9,471 nucleotides of DNA, taken from Candidatus Omnitrophota bacterium. Its GTDB lineage: Bacteria; Omnitrophota; Gorgyraeia; JAFGHF01. The number at the start of each line of letters is the position of its first letter. The first letter of the stretch is position 1. Shown here piece after piece: positions 1-5,175 of the stretch. The position numbers and the translations under genes were made by a program. Where the stretch lies: assembly GCA_024543015.1 (NCBI GenBank), contig JAMXCY010000027.1:1-9471 (forward strand), given 5' to 3'. Under the pieces are notes generated by a model. That model ran no database searches. It worked only from the letters and a program-made list of their open reading frames with translations, and had not been told where the DNA came from.

Positions 1-51
1 GGTTTCGGCGGCGGTTTTACCGGCGGCGGCGGTGCCGGTGGTGGATGGTAG
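1..51 (+). CDS. C-terminal tail of a TPM-domain (YgcG-like) protein, partial
   Basis: An open frame enters from the left edge, reads sixteen residues made almost only of Gly with Phe, Thr, Ala and a final Trp, and stops at TAG 49-51. A glycine-rich tail ending in GGGW is typical of the C-terminus of TPM-domain membrane proteins (YgcG type). These genes commonly sit directly next to lemA, which starts 18 bp downstream. The identity therefore rests on the tail composition plus the neighbour; the TPM domain itself lies outside the window. A different Gly-rich C-terminus cannot be excluded. Confidence 0.6.
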   Translation, partial: GFGGGFTGGGGAGGGW

Positions 52-69
52 ATAAAAAGGAGGGGTTAG

Positions 70-636
70 ATGAATAAAGGCCTGTTGATTCTTATTGTGG
101 TCGTAGTTTTTCTCCTTGGTCTAGGTGGTTGGTTTATTGGAGGCCTTAATCGTGTAGTTAAGCTGGATGAAGATGTCAATGCAGGGTGGGCTCAGGTAGA
201 AAATCAGTTGCAACGCAGAAACGACCTTGTTCCTAATCTGGTTAATACGGTAAAAGGTTATGCCGGCCATGAAAAAGAACTCTTTACCAAGGTTACACAA
301 TTGCGCAGCCAGTGGGCAGGTGCGGCTACTCGCGGTGAAAAGATTAACGCAGCCAAAGAAATGGGTGGAGTACTTTCCCGATTGCTCCTGGTCGCGGAAA
401 ACTATCCCGACTTAAAGGCCAACCAAAATTTCTTGACTCTGCAAAGCCAGTTAGAAGGGACAGAAAATAGAATCGCCGTGGAAAGAAGACGCTATAATCA
501 GACGGTAAGAAGCTTTAATGCCTACAGACGTACTGTATTCGGCAGTATCTTTGCCGGCATGCGTGGTTTAACTAAACCGGCAGAATACTTTGAAGCCGAA
601 GAAACAGCTGCAAGAGTCCCGGAAGTAAAATTTTAA
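70..636 (+). CDS. lemA: LemA family membrane protein
   Basis: This 188-residue protein has the LemA layout. A short cytoplasmic N-terminus is followed by one hydrophobic segment (about residues 4-22), then a long helical region with the family-typical run LDEDVNAGWAQVENQLQRR, then NDLVPNLVNTVKGYAGHEKE (about residues 32-70). Later come the characteristic ENYPDLKANQNF and LEGTENRIAVERRRYN stretches. The last part (VFGSIFAGM, then AEYFEAEE) matches the usual C-terminus. LemA is a single-pass membrane protein with a helical-bundle domain whose biochemical role is poorly defined. A strong Shine-Dalgarno sequence, AAGGAGGGG, ends a few bases before ATG 70. The gene follows the TPM-type tail by 18 bp, a common pairing, and probably shares its transcript. 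Confidence 0.95.
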   Translation: MNKGLLILIVVVVFLLGLGGWFIGGLNRVVKLDEDVNAGWAQVENQLQRRNDLVPNLVNTVKGYAGHEKELFTKVTQLRSQWAGAATRGEKINAAKEMGGVLSRLLLVAENYPDLKANQNFLTLQSQLEGTENRIAVERRRYNQTVRSFNAYRRTVFGSIFAGMRGLTKPAEYFEAEETAARVPEVKF

Positions 637-677
637 AAATTATTTAAAAAAGAAGTTTGCGCAAGGAGCTTAGATAA

Positions 678-1127
678 ATGCGCGCTGTAATTCAAAGAGT
701 CAATCAAGCCTCTGTATCAATTAACAACAAAGTGGTAGCCAGAATAAATAAGGGCCTCTTAATTTTTTTAGGAGTAGCAAAAGGCGATGCCTCTGAACAG
801 GCCCGCTATCTGGCTAAAAAGATACTGGAGCTGCGCATTTTTAACGACCAAAACAGAAAAATGAACCTCTGCGCAGAAGAAACAAAGGCAGGGCTTCTGG
901 TAGTATCACAATTCACTTTGTGTGCCAATATCAATAGCGGTCGACGTCCAAGTTTCGACCCAGTAGCAAACTCGGCACTTGCCGAAAAATTATATCTTGA
1001 ATTTATTAATCATTTAAAGGGGTCGCACTTGAGAGTTGAGCAAGGGATTTTTAAAGAATATATGGCCGTAGACATTGAAAACGACGGCCCGGTAACTTTT
1101 ATTTTAGATAGCGAAGTGGAGAAATAG
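678..1127 (+). CDS. dtd: D-aminoacyl-tRNA deacylase
   Basis: A 149-residue protein of normal length for Dtd. It starts with the family's MRAVIQRV strand and carries both signature motifs: SQFTLCA at residues 77-83 and NDGPVTF at 135-141, which contains the Gly-cisPro dipeptide (137-138) of the chiral proofreading site. The enzyme hydrolyses D-amino acids, and glycine mischarged on tRNA-Ala, from tRNA in the cytoplasm, and acts as a homodimer with the active site at the interface. AAGGAG at 663-668 is well placed for ATG 678. The gene follows lemA by 41 bp and ends one base before the ATG of the next gene, so translation of the PilZ protein is probably coupled to it. Confidence 0.96.
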   Translation: MRAVIQRVNQASVSINNKVVARINKGLLIFLGVAKGDASEQARYLAKKILELRIFNDQNRKMNLCAEETKAGLLVVSQFTLCANINSGRRPSFDPVANSALAEKLYLEFINHLKGSHLRVEQGIFKEYMAVDIENDGPVTFILDSEVEK

Positions 1128-1128
1128 A

Positions 1129-1506
1129 ATGCAAGAAAGAAGAAAGTATGTACGTTCAGACGGGTTGGTGCTGGTGAATTACAGAATACCTGAAACGAAG
1201 ATAGAGGGTAAGTCCTCAGCGCACGATGTCAGCGGTATGGGCGTACGCATTATTATCGACAATAAAATAAAGCTGCAAACTACTGTAGAAATGGAGATAT
1301 ATTTACCCGGTAATTCCCAGCCCGTTTTAGCAAAAGGAAATGTCATCTGGGTAAAAAAATGCCAAGACATAGCAAAAACCCAAATTACCCCTAAAGAAGA
1401 ATATTTTTACGCGGGCATCAATTTTACTATTATAGACGAAAAAAATAGAAAACGAATTACTGATTACGTTCAACAGAAAATCCATCAAGGAAAAGAAAAA
1501 CCTTAA
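1129..1506 (+). CDS. Stand-alone PilZ domain protein (putative c-di-GMP receptor)
   Basis: A 125-residue protein that is essentially one PilZ domain. The arginine motif (RR at 4-5, R at 9, within MQERRKYVR) and the second c-di-GMP motif (DVSGMG, residues 33-38, the D/NxSxxG pattern) are both intact, followed by alternating beta strands such as AKGNVIWVKK. By family knowledge it should bind cyclic-di-GMP and relay it to an unknown partner. GGAG at 1118-1121 precedes ATG 1129, which lies one base after the dtd stop. Its first nine residues are identical to those of the PilZ protein at 8337-8699, so the two are probably paralogues. There is no signal peptide or membrane segment, so it is probably cytoplasmic. 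Confidence 0.9.
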   Translation: MQERRKYVRSDGLVLVNYRIPETKIEGKSSAHDVSGMGVRIIIDNKIKLQTTVEMEIYLPGNSQPVLAKGNVIWVKKCQDIAKTQITPKEEYFYAGINFTIIDEKNRKRITDYVQQKIHQGKEKP

Positions 1507-1526
1507 GCACAGTCTTCATCTTTATA

Positions 1527-2441
1527 ATGGATAGAGACATTGTCAAGACAATAATTAAAAAGTGCCTTGGATATAAAAGGGGAGAGCATCTGCTTATTGT
1601 CTGTGACGACAAACTGGAAACACTCGCCAGTATCTTCTATACTGTGGCCAGGCAGGAGGGCATAGAATCGCTTTTGTTAAAGATGTCTCCACGTAAGATG
1701 CATGCGCAGGAGCCCCCTAAAGAAGTAGAACAAGCTTTAAAAGCAACGGACATGGCAATTCTTTTAACTTCAATGTCCCTTTCTCATACCAAAGCCCGCA
1801 AGCAAGCCTCAGAGAAGTTTGACACCAGAATTGCCAGCCTACCGGGGATAACCCAAGTAATACTAAAAAGATCCATCAGGATTGATTATTCTTCTTTAAA
1901 AAAGAAGACACTAGAGGTAGCAAGGCGCTTAACCAAGGGTAAAAGAATAGAGGTCTACACAGATAGAGGTACGCATCTAACAATGTCTATTCGCGGCCGA
2001 AAAGGATTTACTGATAATGGATTGTATGTAAAACCTAAGGCCTTTGGGAACTTACCAGCAGGCGAAGCCTGTATAGCACCTTGTGAAGGGACAACCGAAG
2101 GCGTGTTGGTAGTTGACGGCAGTGCTCCAGTTGTAGGCAAGCTTAAACAACCAATAAAGATAAGGATTAAAGGCGGGTTTATTCAGAATATGCCGCTTGC
2201 TAAAATATCTTCTTTGATTAAACCTCTGCGCAGATGCGCTCTGAATATTGCTGAATTTGGCATTGGCCTTAATCCTAAAGCCAGGGTAACCGGCAACACT
2301 CTGGAGGATGAAAAGACCAGGCAAACTGCCCATCTGGCTATTGGTGACAATACCTCTTTTGGCGGAAAGGTCTCTTGCCCCTGCCATTTAGATTTTGTCT
2401 TTTTAAACCCTAGAATTTTTATAGATGGTAAGAAACTATAA
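1527..2441 (+). CDS. M29-type metallo-aminopeptidase (AmpS/AmpT-like, short form)
   Basis: A 304-residue protein resembling the shorter, bacterial and archaeal members of the M29 (thermophilic) aminopeptidase family. Visible landmarks are GNLPAGE (174-180), CEGTTEGVLVVDGS (186-199), IAEFGIGLNP (241-250), LEDEKTRQTAHLAIGDN (259-275) and FGG...CHLDFVF (278-292). E180, E243, the acidic residues at 260-262, H269, H287 and D289 correspond to the conserved acidic and histidine positions that bind the two metals. This predicts a co-catalytic metal exopeptidase acting on cytoplasmic peptides; substrate is not predictable. NicX-type dioxygenases share this fold, so a non-peptidase activity is possible. 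ATG 1527 is the only usable start in the frame after the upstream stop. No clear Shine-Dalgarno precedes it, so translation may depend on the PilZ gene ending 20 bp upstream. Confidence 0.82.
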   Translation: MDRDIVKTIIKKCLGYKRGEHLLIVCDDKLETLASIFYTVARQEGIESLLLKMSPRKMHAQEPPKEVEQALKATDMAILLTSMSLSHTKARKQASEKFDTRIASLPGITQVILKRSIRIDYSSLKKKTLEVARRLTKGKRIEVYTDRGTHLTMSIRGRKGFTDNGLYVKPKAFGNLPAGEACIAPCEGTTEGVLVVDGSAPVVGKLKQPIKIRIKGGFIQNMPLAKISSLIKPLRRCALNIAEFGIGLNPKARVTGNTLEDEKTRQTAHLAIGDNTSFGGKVSCPCHLDFVFLNPRIFIDGKKL

Positions 2442-2442
2442 A

Positions 2443-2541
2443 ATAAAAAAACCAACTTGGAGGGCCCGCTACCCCCTCATCATCGCCTATCAAACTGTAG
2501 GTGTACGCAGCAGCGGAATTCCTGCACTTTCAAGTTGGTAC
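2443..2541 (-). ncRNA. Putative small structured RNA of about 95 nt, family unknown
   Basis: The 9-base segments at 2451-2459 and 2531-2539 are perfect reverse complements and form a closing stem. Between them, on the - strand reading, three short hairpins can form: 2522-2525 with 2507-2510, 2498-2501 with 2486-2489, and 2474-2478 with 2460-2464. The stem is followed on the - strand by six T, an A and three more T (2450-2441), as at an intrinsic terminator. A promoter with a 17-bp spacer (2547-2575) places the predicted 5' end at about 2539-2542, right at the stem. So promoter, folded body and terminator form one independent unit, convergent with the aminopeptidase gene. I see no SRP, 6S, tmRNA, tRNA or known riboswitch signature. 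No ORF of useful length lies in it. Confidence 0.6.
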
Positions 2542-2546
2542 TATAA

Positions 2547-2575
2547 AGTATAGCACAAAAACACCAATTTTACAA
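2547..2575 (-). promoter_or_regulatory. Sigma70-type promoter of the small RNA
   Basis: On the - strand, TTGTAA (2575-2570) is separated by exactly 17 bp from TATACT (2552-2547), which matches five of six consensus -10 bases. Transcription would start about 6-8 bases downstream, at the base of the perfect closing stem of the putative RNA. No - strand ORF begins here, which supports an RNA product rather than an mRNA. Confidence 0.6.
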
Positions 2576-2588
2576 GCGGGGAAATAAA

Positions 2589-3017
2589 ATGAGAAGATTT
2601 CTGCTGATAATATTTGTTCTGCCTTTAATTGCCGCTGTTACAGGCTGTGTGCGCCGTATAGTAACTTTCGACTCACAACCGCAAGGAGCTGAAGTTTATT
2701 TTGACCGCAAATTGATAGGCCAGACGCCCTGTAAACATGAATTCTTATATTACGGCGGGCATCATCTGGAGTTGACTAAAGAAGGTTATACTAATTTCAA
2801 CACCACTCTCAAGCTTAAAGGGCCTATCTATGAATATTTTCCGCTTTCGGTCTTCTCGGAATTGCTTATCCCCTGGCAGATAACCGACAAACATAGTTTT
2901 GCTTTTAAGCTGGAACAAGGCCAAAGCAGAAAAGCGATTGTTTCTCCGATCGAACAGCCGCAACCGGGTTTAGCTGCTCCTCGGTTGGAACACATAAAAG
3001 AAAAACCAAAACAGTAA
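2589..3017 (+). CDS. PEGA-domain lipoprotein
   Basis: A 142-residue exported lipoprotein. Residues 1-19 are a type II signal peptide (MRRF, hydrophobic core, then VTGC) with the lipidated Cys at 20. It is followed by a PEGA-like beta domain: VTFDSQPQGAEVYFDRKLIGQTP, where PQGA (31-34) stands in for the Pro-Glu-Gly-Ala signature and GxTP closes the repeat. YYGGHHLELTKEGY continues the usual strand pattern. Residues about 113-142 are Pro/Gln/Lys-rich and probably disordered. PEGA domains are small surface or periplasmic beta modules; no enzyme activity is implied. GGGGA lies about seven bases before ATG 2589. The gene is in the same direction as the EamA gene 21 bp downstream, so they may share a transcript. 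Confidence 0.85.
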   Translation: MRRFLLIIFVLPLIAAVTGCVRRIVTFDSQPQGAEVYFDRKLIGQTPCKHEFLYYGGHHLELTKEGYTNFNTTLKLKGPIYEYFPLSVFSELLIPWQITDKHSFAFKLEQGQSRKAIVSPIEQPQPGLAAPRLEHIKEKPKQ

Positions 3018-3038
3018 TAGACTTTAACGGAGGCTAAA

Positions 3039-3455
3039 ATGACTGCTTTTATTCTCTTGCTTTTGACGGTCATTTTATGGGGTTCTTCACCAATATTAGA
3101 AAAAACAGGCCTGCGCAACACAAGCCCTATCATCGCACTGACAATAAGAAGTATAGGGGTAACTGTAATCTTAATCATAAGCTTGATATCTCTGGGAAGA
3201 TTTAAAGAGGTCTTCAGTGTTGGGGGTAAAACTGCAAGTTTATTTGTAATCAGCGGGATTATGGCCGGGCTCTTAGGAATGTGGACCTATTTTGGTGCCC
3301 TCAAGGCCGGGGCCACTTCAAAAATAGTCCCCATTGCCGCCTGCTACCCATTAATTACAGCTTTTTTAAGCATAATCATTCTCAAAGAAAATGTTACTTT
3401 GGCAAGATTGATCGGTACCTTGTTAATCATAGGCGGCATTTGGTTAGTCAGGTGA
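3039..3455 (+). CDS. Half-size EamA/DMT-family transporter
   Basis: A 138-residue, very hydrophobic protein with about five transmembrane segments (approximate residues 2-20, 30-52, 64-87, 95-113 and 120-138). It opens with the EamA-typical WGSSPILEKTGL and ends with ARLIGTLLIIGGIWLV, the standard end of one EamA repeat. Most family members have two EamA repeats and ten helices. This one has a single repeat and no room for a second before the stop, so by analogy with other half-size drug/metabolite transporters it should work as a dimer. The substrate is unknown. GGAGG at 3029-3033 supports ATG 3039. Confidence 0.88.
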   Translation: MTAFILLLLTVILWGSSPILEKTGLRNTSPIIALTIRSIGVTVILIISLISLGRFKEVFSVGGKTASLFVISGIMAGLLGMWTYFGALKAGATSKIVPIAACYPLITAFLSIIILKENVTLARLIGTLLIIGGIWLVR

Positions 3456-3463
3456 TTTTTTTC

Positions 3464-3492
3464 TTGACAAACTATCAGCTATATGATAAATA
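3464..3492 (+). promoter_or_regulatory. Candidate promoter for the TIGR04073 gene
   Basis: A perfect TTGACA (3464-3469) lies just after the EamA stop. Seventeen bases further is TAAATA (3487-3492), a weak -10; GATAAA at 3485-3490 with a 15-bp spacer is an alternative. The leader to the next start codon would be about 60 nt. The -35 is convincing; the -10 is not. Confidence 0.4.
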
Positions 3493-3556
3493 AGTAATAA
3501 CAACTAATCGGGAATAATTTGAGTACTAAAATGTTTGGATGAAAGGAGGCGACAAG

Positions 3557-3883
3557 ATGCGTAAAGCTCTTTTGGTACTGGTAGCAGCTGTAATGATCTC
3601 TAGCTTGATCATAACCCCTTGTTTCGCCGACCCATTACGAAAATTAGGCCGAGGTTTGGTCAATACCCTAACCGGAGTAGTGGAAATACCTAAAAAGGTA
3701 ATCCTGATTAGCAAAAATGATAATCTTTTCATGGGCTTAACTTGGGGTTTGGTTAAAGGACTAGCGGTAGGCCTTCTGCGCACAGCTACTGGTGTGTATG
3801 AAACAGTAACTTTTCCTATTCCCGCACCTGCAGATTATGAAGCAATGATTAGCCCAGAATTTGTCTTTGAGGAATGGGAATAG
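3557..3883 (+). CDS. Exosortase-associated TIGR04073-like exported protein
   Basis: A 108-residue secreted protein. A Sec signal peptide (MRKALLVLVAAVMISSLIIT, then PCFA/D with cleavage near residue 24) is followed by a short conserved domain: LRKLGRGLVNTLTGVVEIPKK, LTWGLVKGLAVGLLRTATGVYE, TFPIP, and the acidic ending ISPEFVFEEWE. These match what I recall of the TIGR04073 family, which occurs in genomes with exosortase-type sorting systems; its molecular role is not known. I place the start at ATG 3557 rather than ATG 3539. AAAGGAGG at 3542-3549 is ideally spaced for 3557, would lie inside the longer version, and 3557 gives a normal signal peptide. A terminator follows directly. Confidence 0.8.
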   Translation: MRKALLVLVAAVMISSLIITPCFADPLRKLGRGLVNTLTGVVEIPKKVILISKNDNLFMGLTWGLVKGLAVGLLRTATGVYETVTFPIPAPADYEAMISPEFVFEEWE

Positions 3884-3901
3884 TATTTTATATTATTAGC
3901 T

Positions 3902-3941
3902 AAAAGGCCCGTCTTTTGCATGCTTAAGATAGGCTTTTTTT
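3902..3941 (+). terminator. Intrinsic terminator after the TIGR04073 gene
   Basis: GCCCGTCTT (3907-3915) pairs with AAGATAGGC (3926-3934) with one mismatch and one G-T pair around a 10-base loop, followed at once by seven T (3935-3941). Four A upstream of the stem can extend pairing into the T run. Confidence 0.75.
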
Positions 3942-3960
3942 ATGGAGCTTTGAGGTAAAG

Positions 3961-4152
3961 ATGAGAAAGATAGTGGCAATAGTTAGTCTGATGGCCCTTT
4001 TCGGCCTCTGCGGGTGCGCGACAATACAGGAATCAAGGGGAGACACGCTGGAAGACACAAGAAAGCTGATTTTTGACGCCCAAACAACCCTTGAGAACCT
4101 GAATGAAAAGACAAGCATAATCAGAAACACCCAACCCAGACCCATACATTAA
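3961..4152 (+). CDS. Small lipoprotein of unknown function, 63 residues
   Basis: A short ORF with a convincing lipoprotein signal: MRK, hydrophobic core, then LCGC with the lipidated Cys at residue 19. The mature part is only about 45 residues. It is predicted to be helical (TLEDTRKLIFDAQTTLENLNEKTSIIR, heptad-like spacing of hydrophobics at about residues 29-55) and ends in a Pro-rich tail. Similar size and layout occur in small envelope-anchored lipoproteins of many Gram-negative bacteria, but I do not recognise the family. GAGG at 3952-3955 is well placed for ATG 3961. It follows a terminator with no obvious new promoter, so it may rely on readthrough, and it is 34 bp upstream of the HTH gene. 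Confidence 0.72.
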   Translation: MRKIVAIVSLMALFGLCGCATIQESRGDTLEDTRKLIFDAQTTLENLNEKTSIIRNTQPRPIH

Positions 4153-4186
4153 ACGGACCTTTAGAAGGCCTAAAAATGGGGCAGAG

Positions 4187-4405
4187 ATGGCTAAAAAACC
4201 AACGAACGAGACAATAGAAAGGTTAACCGCTTACTGGCAGCTACACCGTCAATTTGACGCCAATATGGCTGATTTAGCTAGGTACGCCAAGGTCTCTAGA
4301 GATACAGTGTATCGCTGGCTAAATAGAAAAGTCCAACCTAAAGAACAGAAATTACAGCTGATTCAAGAATGGTTAAATCAGAGAGAAGTAAACCCACCAA
4401 TCTAA
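4187..4405 (+). CDS. Small XRE-like helix-turn-helix DNA-binding protein
   Basis: A 72-residue basic protein that is little more than a DNA-binding domain. Residues about 27-34 (MADLARYA) form the first HTH helix, the turn is at K35-S37, and SRDTVYRWLNRK (37-48) is the recognition helix. The pattern xSRDTVYRWLnxK-xxP-(x)n-IxEWL is typical of Cro/CI (XRE)-type regulators that recognise short sites as dimers or multimers. There is no ligand or sensor domain. GGGG at 4178-4181 is a modest ribosome site for ATG 4187. It directly precedes the TTAC repeat array, and TAACCC boxes begin inside its stop codon. This makes it the best candidate ligand of those repeats, but the link is positional inference only. 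Confidence 0.8.
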   Translation: MAKKPTNETIERLTAYWQLHRQFDANMADLARYAKVSRDTVYRWLNRKVQPKEQKLQLIQEWLNQREVNPPI

Positions 4406-4423
4406 CCCATAACTAACCCTTAA
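4403..4423. repeat. Left copy of an imperfect inverted repeat (TAACCC...TAACCCTTAA)
   Basis: TAACCC at 4403-4408 and TAACCCTTAA at 4414-4423 are 11 bp apart. The same arrangement recurs inverted at 4611-4630 (TTAAGGGTTA, then GGGTTA 10 bp on). The ten-base core is a perfect inverted match. The left copy overlaps the HTH stop codon. It could be an operator for the HTH protein or a boundary of the array. Confidence 0.5.
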
Positions 4424-4455
4424 CAATCCCAAAAATCGCTTTAGGAGCCCTTTAA

Positions 4456-4515
4456 ATGCCTATTTCCTTATATCTGACACTGGTTGGTATAATATATCTT
4501 ATGTTAACTTCGTAA
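4456..4515 (+). CDS. Possible 19-residue hydrophobic micropeptide
   Basis: ATG 4456 is preceded by AGGAG (4443-4447) at a normal distance of 8 bases. It opens a 19-codon frame, MPISLYLTLVGIIYLMLTS, ending at TAA 4513. The product would be one short membrane-spanning helix with no charged residues. Against it: the size is easily reached by chance, an extended -10 promoter lies inside the frame, and no promoter is seen upstream. Confidence 0.2.
   Translation: MPISLYLTLVGIIYLMLTS
4485..4493 (+). promoter_or_regulatory. Extended -10 promoter pointing into the repeat array
   Basis: TGGTATAAT contains a perfect TATAAT (4488-4493) with the TGn extension, which can make a good -35 unnecessary; no convincing -35 is visible. 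Transcription would start near 4500 and run through the whole TTAC array, where I see no gene on this strand. An alternative is coincidence in AT-rich DNA. Confidence 0.45.
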
Positions 4516-4610
4516 GCTCAGAATATTAACCATAACCGCCAAAAGGGTATCTACTTAGGGGGAGATATTTGTAGCAAGGCTAACAGCTTAAGATAGCTGC
4601 CAAATCTGGT

Positions 4611-4630
4611 TTAAGGGTTAACCAGGGTTA
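4611..4630. repeat. Right copy of the inverted repeat, at the array edge
   Basis: TTAAGGGTTA (4611-4620) is followed by GGGTTA (4625-4630). Reverse-complemented, it matches the copy at 4403-4423 except for the spacer. Its TTA elements at 4618 and 4628 lie 10 bp apart and are in phase with the first TTAC pair of the array (4628/4638), so it also looks like the array's degenerate start. Confidence 0.5.
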
Positions 4631-5156
4631 CTCTAATTTACTGCGTGAATGCAGGTTTGATGGACTTACCTACATTTACTCCAAAACAGGCGCTTACTTT
4701 TAGTTGTAACGGCTTACTTCAAAAAGCTCATTTCACTAAAGTTATTTAAGATACTTTAAAACATCAGCTTTCCTGAACTTCCTTTAGTTTACTTTTTTAG
4801 CTTCAGTTAACTGAACTTTGGTACACTTACTTTTTGGAGCAATCTTACTTGGACTTACCTTTTTGAGGTCTCTTACCCACTCTTACTTTTTTCGGGAAAC
4901 TTACCTGCGTTTACTTTTTGGGCCGGACTTACCGGGCCTTACTTGACCCGGCCGATTTTACTTACTCTTACTCAACTCCCCTGATTTTACTGGAAGTTAC
5001 TCAAAAGGTCTGATTTTACCGGGTCTTACTTGGTGGGCTCGATTTTACTTGAAGTTACTCGAAAGGTTCAATTTTACTGGAACTTACTCAAGGAAGGCAA
5101 TTTTACCGGAAATTACTCATAGAGTCATAGGTTACCCAAACTTACTTTCGGGCTCG
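4624..5156 (+). repeat. Array of paired TTAC motifs (TTACY-N5-TTACT), period 28 then 29 bp
   Basis: The + strand carries 31 TTAC tetramers in about 530 bp. Thirteen exact pairs have their two cores exactly 10 bp apart, starting at 4628, 4666, 4845, 4873, 4901, 4929, 4958, 4987, 5016, 5045, 5074, 5103 and 5132. From 4845 to 4929 the pairs are 28 bp apart; from 4929 to 5132 they are 29 bp apart, seven times in a row. Pyrimidine always follows the first core and T nearly always the second. The best-conserved units (4983-5127) share a fuller pattern: (G/A)ATTTTACY-GGAA-like-TTACTC, often with an AAAGG-like tail. From 4690 to 4840 the pattern is looser, with single cores at 4694, 4714, 4789 and 4827 and degenerate partners such as TTCC and TTTG. 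A 28/29 bp period cannot keep a reading frame, and no long ORF is present. Spacers are not unique CRISPR-like inserts. The most likely role is multi-site protein binding. Confidence 0.88.
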
Positions 5157-5175
5157 CTTCTCCTCTTTCCTACCC

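Larger units (their letters stand above)
4406..4623. other. Intergenic leader between HTH gene and TTAC array
   Basis: About 220 bp with no convincing gene. It holds the TAACCC boxes at each end, additional TAACC copies at 4527-4531 and 4533-4537, the extended -10 promoter, a possible micropeptide, and a small hairpin in which CAGCT and AGCTG pair around TAAGAT (about 4585-4600). No terminator is seen after the HTH gene. Confidence 0.5.

Noticed and set aside
2052..2455. Antisense ORFs across the aminopeptidase gene
   Set aside because: They are overlapping shadows of a gene with clear conserved motifs, and their translations show no domain or ribosome site.
2451..2539. tRNA gene or c-di-GMP-I (GEMM) riboswitch
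   Set aside because: The cloverleaf-like fold lacks a T-loop sequence and a proper 7-bp acceptor. On the - strand GGGGGTAGCGGG resembles the 3' part of GEMM, tempting in a c-di-GMP-rich region, but the other conserved GEMM blocks are missing and no gene follows in the right orientation.
2451..2539. SRP (4.5S) RNA
   Set aside because: Length and closing stem would fit, but the conserved GGAA-tetraloop apical domain with its AGCAG internal loop is not present in the right order on either strand.
4155..4170. Terminator between the small lipoprotein and HTH genes
   Set aside because: A short hairpin (CCTT/AAGG with flanking GG/CC and a bulge) exists, but there is no T-run after it; the two genes may well be co-transcribed.
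4624..5156. CRISPR array
   Set aside because: The 28-29 bp period is CRISPR-like, but there is no long identical repeat; only short TTAC cores are conserved at a 10-bp internal spacing, there are no spacers between true repeats, and no cas genes are present.
4624..5156. Degenerate protein-coding repeat region
   Set aside because: Periods of 28 and 29 bp shift the reading frame at each unit, and all six frames are broken by stops.
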